DNA of 64,000 bases from Haemonchus contortus (Eukaryota; Nematoda; Chromadorea; Rhabditida; Trichostrongylidae), in contig LS997567.1 in assembly GCA_000469685.2 (NCBI GenBank), forward strand, positions 33,635,973-33,699,972. The letters run 5' to 3'. Shown here in pieces: positions 12,701-24,700 of the stretch (the first letter of the stretch is position 1; each line of letters opens with the position of its first letter). Under the pieces are notes generated by a model. That model saw only the letters and a list, made by a program, of their open reading frames with translations. It was not told the DNA's origin and ran no database searches. The translations under genes were made by a program, and so were the position numbers.

Positions 12701-15700
12701 ATAACTTGTACCTGGAACAAGTCACGGTGCCTATTGGTTCACTGATGGTGATTTTCGAATCACGCCCCGATTGCTTGCCTCAGGTGAGCTTTACTACTAT
12801 TTAGGGAGGTTCTGTTTCTCCATCAATGGGGCCAGTACTTCAAAAAGTATATAATTTTCAAAAGAGGACATTCAGCTATGAACTAGTAACAGGCGTCTTT
12901 GAAGCTCTTCGTAAAACGAAATCGCTTCTCATCGAACTCTATCTAATACTGTTGCTTGTTTCTGCCTATCTTCCGGAACTAATCTCATTTTCTTTATCTA
13001 TTACGAGTATTTCCGGTTGCATCTCTTGCAATGGCATCTGGTAACTCCCTTATACTGAAAGGGGGTAAAGAAGCTGAGGAAAGTAACCGAATGCTGCACA
13101 GTATCGTTCAGGTAAGAATCAAAAGTGGTGTGTATCGCTAATTCAACACTTCTGTGAGCTTTTGACTAACAATGGTATAGCTCGTATAGAACCACTCAAT
13201 ACAATTTAAAACACCTTTAAAAAAGGCTTTAAGGAAGCTCTTGGCACCCACGGTTACGAGATGCGTGATGCTGTGACTTTGGTGCGAAGTCGTGATGATG
13301 TTGCCGAACTTCTGCAGCTTAAGGTCAGACTTTTCGAGTGGCAGCTAACTACAGTATGATTGCCTCTTAATATTAACGTACGCTCGTGTTTATGCATGTG
13401 ATGACTTCGTTGAACATAGCTTAAATTACATATGGAAGATGGCTAGGCTTGTAATTCACCATTTGATCTGTGGCTTAATTCGCCGTGCTTGTTCCTCACG
13501 CGATGAGATGCGGCCGAATGCACTCTGGCTATGCTCTGCTCGGCACTATGCCAAAGGGCAAGAACATCAGAGCAGCACTTATGTTCGAGGCGCTTGTTCT
13601 TTGCTAACCCTTTAAGGACCATGGCACCCGCCGGTGGGTGCCACTAAGACGGGCGCATGAGACCATGGCGATAAATGTTGGGTGGCACCATGTTTTTTTC
13701 CTTTATTTGCTCATTTGAAACTTATTTAATATTTTCACAGTTATTACCAAAATCCATGGTATTCATATTCAACATGGTCCATGTTATTGTTTTATAGGAG
13801 TTTACCTATTACAAGGATATCAATATAGTTGATGGAGCAGTACTGAAAAGGTTTAGATACTTTGGCAAGATCCGTGTGAGCCCTGGAAGCATTGGAGGCA
13901 GTACTTAGAGTACCTGATTTGCGATCGCTTACACTACCACCAAAATTCTAAGCTTCATTGCTTCCAAACCCAAAGTGTAGATCTAAGCCTCAGTTTCATA
14001 TAATATAAAACAAGATCTGATGCTTCTGTTATGCGGAAATATTGCTAAATTCGTTAAACCAGAGAAAGGAGTTTCTCTTGGGACCATGGTGGGTGCCAGC
14101 AGCGTCTGAAACGAAGGGGACGTGGTCCTATGGACCCGTCACGCCGAAATCGACATTGTCGTCAAAGGGTTAATGGGTTCTTCTTTGGAGAATCTGCATA
14201 CGCATACTGCCCCTAGAATACTTCGCTCAATCTATCGTTGTCATGAGCAGCGATGTGGGCGTCTTCATTTAACAAGTGCTTTTTCATTTAGGATCTCATT
14301 GACCTTGTCATTCCTCGTGGATCATCAGATTTGGTTCGCTCAATGCAGGAAATGAGTAAAGGGATTCCGGTGCTCGGGCACGCTGAAGGAGTCTGCCACG
14401 TCTACTTGGACAAGGATTTGGATGAAAAGGTCAGCAAATTTTAATATTCCTGAGAAAGATACTAGGTTGATGCATAAGTTTTTTCCCCCGTGTTTGATCC
14501 TCCCGTATTTCGTTGCATGGCTGTTGGTATTTCGTTATTAGGTGTGCGTGACGTGTGCATGATACGCTTTGATCACACTAGCTATCACCCACAATGCATA
14601 TGCAGGCCACATTGCCGCTCAATTACCACTGTGACGGAAGGAAACGGCGCCACGGCCTGATTTTGCTTCACAATTTCGCCTGGAATGCAAAGGAACTCTA
14701 CGCCAAGCATGTGGAAACATGCAACGAGGTCCTCATCTCGTCGCAAACGCAGAACTTGGTTCGTCAAGTCCAGGAGGGGAGATTTTTTTCTTGAAGATGC
14801 TATGCTCTGACGTCGGGTCGGCCGATGGGATGGGATACGTTCCACTGTGGAGGAGCACCCGTAGCACCAGGAAAATGGCGGCCATGCTCGGCTATAATCA
14901 ACCGACGATTGTACGTGGACTGGAACAGCTCGGCAAGGTAGCAAAGCTCGGTCGATTGTTCCCACATGAACTGCTCCGCTTATGACCTCTTGAGAAGGGT
15001 GGCCACCTGCACTTCTGCCCTCACATTTTGAAAGAAACCTCATTCTCTCAACTCGATGATCACTGGGGATGAGGATTGGGTTTTCTACGATGTAAAGAAG
15101 CGGCAGTGGGTCGACGAAGGAGAACAGCCAGAAGTCACCTCAAAGACCGACCTTCATCCCGAAACCTTCGTAGGATTTTGAACCGGTAAACATAGCATGA
15201 GGGTTCATTCCATGAAATGCGTTCTGAGCGCTTGCGCAACGTTTTTGGGCTCGACGTTGGCTATCTACGCTGCTCCCCCACTGCTTTAGGAATGCTGAGA
15301 AGGTATCACAAGAAAAGTTTTTAGCGCTCTTCACCTGCTGAATAAGGGTGGTTCCATTCGAGCAGAAGAGGAATTGTCAACGATTTGTCGAAATGAACTT
15401 TAGAGGCTTCAAGAAGAGAGGTGCTAAATGATTCATAGAATCAAATTCTCTTCAACGTATCACCACCGAAATATTCTGCCCAAAGTTGGTCGTATCTGTT
15501 GGAGGGTCATCGTTTTTGCAGAACAACGTGAGCACCATGTAGGAAGAAACGGGATGTAATAGGGGTTTTCAACCGTATTTTTTGATGCAGCGTAAACAAG
15601 TGTGAAGAAGCTCATTATCCACTGCGAGAAGACGAGTTGTGAAAAGCGATCACAGCGATCCTCTGCGGTTACCTGTAATAACAGTTACGATGGACCCATT

Positions 15701-18700
15701 ACGTCGCCAGAGAAGCCCTTTACGTTTGTTTGGAAATAGAGTTTTGAAAGTGAAACGTAACCTCCATACTTGTAATTTGGCTCGTCAGCTTAAATTTTAT
15801 GGCGCTGGTAGGAGAATTCATAATGTTCTACTATAGTTCGTGTGTCAAAGAGAGCTGTCACTTCCTCGTCCGCGGAGAAAAAGTTTTCTCATCATGATCG
15901 CACCCTTTTTGTGTCGTGAGTATGTTCAGTACAAGGTGACTGTGTGCAAGTTTTATTGGTTAAGCACAAGAAGCACCGTATCAGCGGTGCACAGGTATTC
16001 ATACTCAGCTGATGCGGGGTGGCAAAAAATATTTGGGGTCATCAAAGGTCAAAGCAGTGAGAATTAGTTTTCAGGGTTATCAAAGGTCACAGGGGTGACA
16101 AATAATGTACATGGTTGTCAGAGGTCAAAGGGTCGTGCTTAGCGAGACCAAAACCTTGTCGAAATTGTGCTTGGTGTAAGTTCCCAATAAACAGCTGGCG
16201 ATCAGACAGTAAGGGGACCAGACCGCGCAAATGTCAAACTTCTAACAAAAACGCCCCCCCCCCCCGCTCATGAAACCATGCAAGGATCCGGACATTGCAT
16301 GCTCACAAATGGTGTAAATCTCGGGAGGAGACCCGTACAAGATTCATTTACCCGCTGCGATATATAATACTTTTCATTGGCAGTCGCTACAGATTTGCTT
16401 GCAAAAGTAGTAGTGTGGTAACACAAACAGATATTAGAAATTCACCGTTGTAACGGTGAGTGGAGGAATAAATTGGTGAAAGAATCAGGCTAGTAGAAGA
16501 AACAGCAATGTGGCAGACCACTGCAACAAAGAAACTTTCATTTTCGATAAGTTTATGCGATCCTTGAATGTATTCAGCTGATCAAACCAATCTGCTCTAC
16601 TTTATGCCGGCGCCCCACTAACAGATGTCGGAATCATCCAAATGGTCCCGCATTTGGCCGCGCAATTTCGCGTGCAACTTCGGACGGGCAAATATACCCA
16701 TACCCGACAGGTATGAGGACAGAACATTCGCCCATTCAAAGGCGCACGAGGCAAATCGCGCGGCGAAATTCGCAGTGATTTGAGCCACTCTGACGCCTAT
16801 CATTGGGACACAGGTTTAAAGTAGAGTAATTCAGTAGGGTTATCTGATCCTACTTATATGTTATCTGATCTACTTCTCAGCTGTGCCTCAATGCTAGGCG
16901 TCAGAGCCGTTCGAATCACCACGAATTTCTCTGTACTATCTGGCGGGTAGGGGCTTGTTGAAGCAATGACCTAATTGCGTAGCGGTGAATTTTTGTTCTA
17001 AAGAAGCAGTGTAAGCCGCGGATGTGGATTAACAGATGGGGTGTGTGAGAACTCAAGTGTGATCATCGTGATTTCACACCAAGGGGCAGAGTGATCTTAT
17101 TACAGAGCTTAAGGTCAGAGATCATTATACTGTTCGCTGTTGTCATTAAGCGAGTGAAGAGTAAATGAGTGAAAAGGACGTTTCGACTTGATGTCCATGT
17201 TATGTTGTTATGTAATGGGGAAGTCTCAGAAGAATGACGATTCGTGGAGAGACATTGGCTCCTGACGAGACTTGAAATCGAACTTGTGCTTACCGGCCAC
17301 TGTGCCCTATTTTCTTACACTATCGAAGTCACGGTTTCCCGCCTCTGTGGCATCGTTTCTCAGCATCACAGGTACAACGTGGTAAAACTGTGAGCTATTT
17401 CTGCTCCAAATTGTTTTTGATATACATGCTTTCAAGAGCTTCAGCTATTGGTAGTGTAGGGAATATAGAGCATAGCACAAGACGGAGTAGCAAATAACTC
17501 GCCACCAGCAAATAACAAGCGAGTAATTTCGAGTGAAGCAATAACCAAATGTCATCAAGTGAAATTGCATGGTGTACAGATTGAGTGGTGAGACATTCTA
17601 AGGATCATACGAACATGAAACATACAACATAAAAGTAAGTAGCAGTAGCATGTACCACCTGTATCACCTGCCGCTCATCGGTTGTCGATCATTGATTTTC
17701 TCGAGCGGGCCTCAGTAAAGTCTACATCCGTCCCTATCGCAAGCCCGAGAAGCCCAGTGAATCGCACTTGCCCGAGGAACATGGGGCGGAGCATTCATTC
17801 CGTTCAGGGCTTTCGAGAGAGCGCGAGATTTCCCACAGCACGTTGAATGACGCTGACTGCATGCTCGTGAGTCCAAGTCTCTGAGACCGCAGTGTCGAAA
17901 AGGCGCTGGATGTTTTTTGTCTTTTTCACTATTCCTCCATGTTCTTTAATGCTTCCCAAGCCGCGCGTTTCCTTTCCTTCTGCTCAGCTCCGGTGCTTGG
18001 TCGTTTATCATATTGACCTCTCGGCTTAGTTACACGCAACTAAAGCATCGAGAGATGTTCGTTGAATTTACCGTGAAAGGAGCACCAAGTACCAATCCGT
18101 TTTTCGTCGTCAGGTTCTGTTGTGAGCCGAGTCTTTCCACAAGTCTTCCCACAAGCGTTGTCAAATTTCGAATGTTAGGTGTTATGAGCCTGATGTCGTC
18201 TACAGAGCAGAGATTATGTATGTAGCGGCCGTCGACCTATACCTCAATGCCTTCCCATTTCATATGACGCATGATGCTTTCGAGAGCAGCTCTAAAAGAT
18301 TGGATGAGATGTTATCGCCCTGCCGGACAACTCCCTTTGCGTTCATAATGACTTCCTGCTAAAATGGCGAAATTTCGGTCGTCAAATTGCCGTAGATCTC
18401 ATGGAGCATCCCTATACATATAATGAGGACGGAGACACTGGCTTCGATTACCGCTTCGGTCTCGACGGTATCAAAGGGTCTCTTCAAATCGATGAATCAA
18501 CTTGAATCAATCTACTCAATTCAATTTAAGAGAAGGATCCCAAGCCGAAGTGGCCATTTCCAATGAGATTTATACTGCTAACGTAATTCCGGATGCTGAT
18601 TTCAAATCTGCTTTCCGAACGAACTCTGAACGTAGTTATGAAAATGGTTTCAGATGAGTGCTTACAAACAAAGTGCAAACAAGCGCTCAAGACATGGAAC

Positions 18701-21700
18701 CAAGAGAGCAAATAGTGGTGATTAGGAGCAGTGATAAGCGTGGCACTTCATGTGCATGATACCATGTATCGAGTTGTGTAAGAGATACGTTTTTGTGCAT
18801 CTTGCAGGGCGATTTCGTCAAGAACGAGAAAACCTTATGTGCTGATTTACACCTTCAGCAGCCTTTCCGATGTCCGGGGTGATTCGGTTACGAACTAAAC
18901 TGTACATTATCACTACGAACTCGTTGCCTACCTGAGCGCGTCTTTTCCCCTGTGGAATCTCTGAAGGAAATGCACATACTGCAATTTTTAGCCTCAAGAG
19001 CCTCGATAGGAGTTGAAAGGGTCGTGCAGTCAGCTCCTGTTAGGAGCCGCTTTTTCACAGTCATGTCACGCCTTGACGCCGGTGGCCGCTTATTGTAGGC
19101 TAGAAACTGATGCTGTTGATCCAGGCCCTTACATTTGTAGGCTTAGCCTTAATAAGAAGCTACTGGCAAGATGGCGAAAAAGGAATTCTTTCGTGTGCAT
19201 GGGACTCGGAGATTCGAGTGATCAAGACGCTCATTATGAGCAACGGCTTCAAATTAGGGTGTGACTCACCCTCATACATATTGCTGGTGTGGATTGTAGA
19301 GCATTTCCAGAGGTCATGTAGCTAGGCCTGCCGTAACAAAAGCACCCGAGGCGTCAAAAGGCTCATCTGCATCTGCATCTGTCTCCTGTCGTTTAGTAAA
19401 ATGTTCAAAAATATCAACACATAGGTAGGTGCTCATGATCTCAACTTTTGCGTACACACTCGCTACTCTTCTCTTTGTTCGCCATCACTTGTCTGCTTTC
19501 AATTGCATACTTCTTAAATAAACCGACTTCTCTTTTGCTCTAACACGTCGCTGGTTTTTTGAAGGCACAGTTCACGATAATTCTGGGTAATCCAGATTAT
19601 GACGAAAAATAAGGATAGGATGGAAAATAGTGCGATGGAGGTGAACGAACTGCGTTGTGTTTGTGAAACTGTGTTTCCGAAGTGGAAAAAAAGGTTTCGA
19701 AAAATTGTGAAAAAGGGGTTGGACGAGAATGAGACCAGAGGAATGAAGAAGAGTAGGCGTTTGGACGAGCTGCGCACAGTGCGTCATTGCGTACATAAGG
19801 GTCCTGCTGCATATATCTGACTACGGTAGGCAAAAATTCATCAGCTTATAATCATAAGTAAACAAAAAACCCTAGTCACAGCAAAAATAGCTCACCTTTA
19901 GCAGCATCTTGGGGTAAGAAATTAAAAAAGGGATCGCGGCAGCAAAAAGAATAACAGAGGAAAAAAGGAATGGGAGAAAAACATCGCCTCATCACTCGAT
20001 AATCAGCTGAATGTGTGCGGGTCCTCGAACAGATATTCGCAATCTGTATTGTCTCCACACTCGTCTGACGTGACATCGATCGAGAGGCGGAAAAGCGACT
20101 CAAGGCAGCAACAGAGCTTCCACTATGCCCTGAAGTCGAGATTTTGGGAGTGGAAGGGACCCTTCTACCTTCTGCGTGAACCGTGCCTTTAAGCACTCAT
20201 TCAGATGATTAGGAAATGCCTGGAAGTACTATCTTCCGTTTGGTTTGGGTTTTCGATTTGAACACACTGCGGCCGTAGAGTGAATGAGAAGTGCGAAAAA
20301 ACTGTGACCGTATTGGATTATTTGGATGAGAACTAAATAACCTAAGGCATCAAAAAGGCCGAAGAAAGCGGTGAAGTCAGCGTACAAAGGTTTTCTCATT
20401 TTCGAGGAACACGTCAAGCCACATTCCTCACAGAGCGCGACCCATGGTCTAATGCATACGAAGCGTCAAGCTTACCTCTGCTCCAAATCGCCGCAGCCAG
20501 CACTGTTGCCTCCATGTCTCAATTGTTTGTTTGCGTTGAGCACACATCTGGAACGACCTTAATAACCTCGTCTAAAGAATCGTTTGGGCGATCATTGCCA
20601 ACATAGTCCAAATTTTCCTTCTTATACAAGCAACACAGTCTTGCTCGTTCCCATGAGACGGGCACTTTCCATTCCGGCAGGTACTGCATTAAAAAACGAG
20701 TCAGAGTTTTGGGAGTGACTGGCGGAAGGCTTTTATGTTCCGATCTGATCCTCTCGGGACCGGGCGTCGTACAACTCTTCATCGACGTGGTGGCATGTCG
20801 AATTTCGGAGGGGAGATCTGAAGGAAGGACGTGATCGTCTTGTCTCAGATGGTAGGTAAGCAGGTAGACGTGGCTGTTGAAGAAACCAGAGTAGAAGTCG
20901 TAGATGACCTTCTGCATTACGCTTCGAGATGCAGTGGCTGCTCCATCATGATGACGAAGGGAGTACTTTTGGAATCATACTTAACGAAACTCTGCTGCTC
21001 TTCCTCTTTCAAATCTTCCTCTATCGCTTCCCTGCATAGCTTCGCAAGTTCAGACTCTAGCTGGTTATCGCCTGCAGCTCGCGCGATCCCGCGCTGGCGT
21101 ATCGGCTGGAGAATTTTCGGAGGGAGGTGTTTCTTTTCTTCTCTTTTCGTTTCTCCACAAACTCGCAATGAAGTGAATTCCAATTGTCAACAGTCTTGAG
21201 GCTTCGTTTCCTGAACTTCGCAGCACTCTCTCCACTCACTGGAAAGTAGAATCTAGCGCAGAGAGGGCGATGGTCGGATCCCCCATAGAACTTCGGAACA
21301 GCAGCGACATCAGTCGGACAAGACCTTCTATGAAGCTAATGTAATATATTTCTTTATGAAACTGTTCAACAGGTGACTCCCATGTCCTTCGCAATTTAGA
21401 TAGCCTCTGGAACTGCGAGTTTCCATTCCGTGAGTCCCGATGTGAGACTACTCTGCCCTTCTTCTGAGGCCAATCTTGGTGCTGAAATCGCCAACGATAA
21501 CCTTGAAGAAAGTATGGTCTTCTCTGTGAAGCCTCTCCAGATCCATATGAAACGCTCCCAGCTCTTCTCCTTCGTTGCTCGATATTGGTGCGTAAACAGC
21601 AAGGACAGCTAGAACTGCGGTTGAGCCATATTTTCTCAACAATCATACCCGTTTTTCAGAGTCATGTCCGATTTTGGTTGTCAAGTTTTGATGTTAACTG

Positions 21701-24700
21701 ATGTTAATGGCCAAGTGCATGTTGACGCGGATACTTGCACCTCCAACGCCTGTGCTGTCGTTCTTCTCCGAATTCAAAAACGGCATGCAACGGACGGCGC
21801 TTTCTCGTCTCGGTCACTCAGATAACGTCGTTTTTGATCGTCTTGGCTTGCACAGTCGTATCTTCAATACACGCCTCCAATGCAACCGCTCGTGCATTGT
21901 AAGTACAGATCACCGTCTTAGTTCCTCTCCTTTTAGACACTTTGTCGAGGTCCCGTAATTTTAGCAGCCTCTCCCGAGCGGTCGTACTGGGGGCTCCCTC
22001 AGTCTCAGGTTAATGAGGGAGCTCCCAATACGGCAACGTTGGGTAGAAGCTAAGAGTGGGTTCCTAGGTCGAGTCAGAGCCTGCCAAGCTACACAATGAA
22101 AATGATCCTTCCCCTTTTAGACAGCCTGTTTAGGTCCTGTTATTATAGCGGTCTTACCCAACGCTGCTGTATTGGTGGGAGCCCCCAATGCGGCAGCGTT
22201 GGCTAGGAGCGCTCGCGAGAGGCTACTAAAATCACCTTCATCCTTTTAGACAGCCTGTTAAGGTCAGAGGGTCTCAACAGGCTGTCTGAAAGGCAAAGGA
22301 CTATTTTTTTAGAAGAAGCTTGGCAGGCTCTCACTCGTGAGGAACCAAATCTTAGCCGTGTGGACATGCAAACGTGCCATTGACGTTATATATGTACATA
22401 TACAGGGTGACCCACATGGAGTATGACGCAAAAAAACTATTAACAAAAATATAAAATCGAACCAAATGGGAAACGTTCCCTTTTCGTCGGACGTCACAAA
22501 AATTTGTAGGAAGCATAGCACATACCACATTCAAATTGACCGCCTTTCGAATGAATGCAAGCATCCAACCTCTTCCGGAAGTTTCCGAGAACGCGCGCGA
22601 TCACTTTCGTCAATTTCCTCCCACGCTTTCGAAAATTATTTCTCAGAATCCGAAGGACATTATTCGAAAGTGCAAGCTTTTGCTCTGGAATTGACCATAC
22701 AGCAAAATCAACAAGGCTGAGATCGAGTAGTTTGGAGGTCAAACTTCTTTCGTACGAAAACTTGTAAGCCTGGTATCACGCCATTGCAGAATTTTTTCGC
22801 GCTGTGAGCTGTTGACTAGTCGTGCTAGAAGGTCCAGTTAAGGTTCATCTGAGCGCACGGGATTACCGCATCTGCCAAAATCTGCTTCTGATAGATTTCG
22901 GCATCAACTTTTACACTTTTTCTACAAAAAGGAACTAGGTCCGATATTTCAGCCCATCCAATCACCGGCTGTGAACAATTACGGTTTTCGACACTTCTGG
23001 AAATCCTTTTGGCAGCAGCGTCCGTTGATTCTGTGCGTTTTGGAACGTATCTACAGAAAATATCTCCCCTTTGTAAATAGAATTCGTCTAGGCTGGGCGA
23101 GCGAGGGCCTTCATTTTTCTGCATTTTTTTAAGCTTTGACGCCTTCATTTCGGTGATGAGGCGTTGCCCCTTCGCAAATCTGTAAGCATATAATCTGATG
23201 ACCTCTTTGATCAGTCGTTCCATAATTGAACTGCTCACATTGTGTTCCTTACCCGATTTTCTCGTGCTTCTTTCAGGATTTCGGCGCATGTGTTTGATGG
23301 TTTTTCGTGAGGAGGAGGTCTTCGCAGTCATGTCTTGTTTTCCTTTTGGACGGTTTCTAACCATTCCAACTTCCTCGAGTCATCTGTACTTGCCCTAGAT
23401 GAAGTTTAAACGTCTTGAAAATCTTGGAAACTGACATACCGCGTTTGTACATTGCGACTACTGGTTAATGTTCTCCAGGCGATATCATCTTCATCGAGGA
23501 GCAGCAAATAAGACTGCCCTTAATAGGCTCGGAAAATGCGGCAGAATCGAATAATATAATATCATAATATAGTGAAGGAAAAAACGGAGAGGCCTAGAAA
23601 TTAATTTTCTTATGGTACGTGTGTATATATTTATTATTATATATATATATATATATATATTACATATATTATATATTATATATATTATATATTATTATAT
23701 ATATTATATATATTATTAGGTTGAGTCATAAGTCCTCGGACAAATTGGCAATGATAATATTTGTCCTACAATTTTTAAACGACAATAGCGAATCATTTGA
23801 AATATGCCCCATTGGCATCGATGGTCTTCTGCCTATACTTGGGCAAATCGTAGATGCCCTTGCTTTAGAACGCTGGGAGCTGGCCCTCGGAGAACTGCAC
23901 CAGTGCCATTTTGATGTCATCGCGGGTTCGAAAGTCCTGGCCATCCAGATGACGTTGAAGATGGGGAAAAAGGTGGTAATCCGAGGGATCCAAGTCTGAG
24001 GAACATGGTTAGTGTGGTAAACTTGTCCTGCCAAAATTCATCAGTTCAGTTTTGGTCGTTCTTGCAATGTGAGGGCGAGCGTTGTCGTGCTGGAAGTAAA
24101 CTTTGTGCTGCTGTGGACGTGTAGCTTCGGGATTCGCCTTCAAATTCCTCAGTTGCGTAATGTAGACATGTGCAGTCACTGTGCATCCTTCGTCTAGCAG
24201 CTCCCATTATTCGACACGGAGAGCGCTCCACCAGAATCAGAGCATAACCTCCTTGGCGTGTACGTTGGGTTTGGGGGAGTCTTCTGCATGCGCACCTTTG
24301 TCAATCCGTTGAGCACGCCGGTGAACGTTAGAGTAGAGGGTCGACTTCGCACCCCTGGTGACTAGGCACTCGAGCCACGTGTGGTGCCCTTGAGCGTGAG
24401 GAGAGAAAGTGCCCCGTCGTCGCGGCGGTCTATGTCACACTGCTTCAAAGCGTGAGGCATCTATGGACTGAGCTTTCGCACCTTGTCGATTGACTTCAAT
24501 TCACGAAGAACTGTGGACTGACTCCCCAAGGGTGACTGCCAGTTTACGAGTAGTTTGATACGGATCGGCTTCCACCTGGCTCCGCAGCACCCTCAAATCC
24601 AACTTCATTGAGCGTCCCGGATGGTCTTCATTTTCGACGGAATAGTCCCCCGACGTGAACTTCTGGTGCCACTTGTAAATTGTACACCTCCTGCTTGTAA

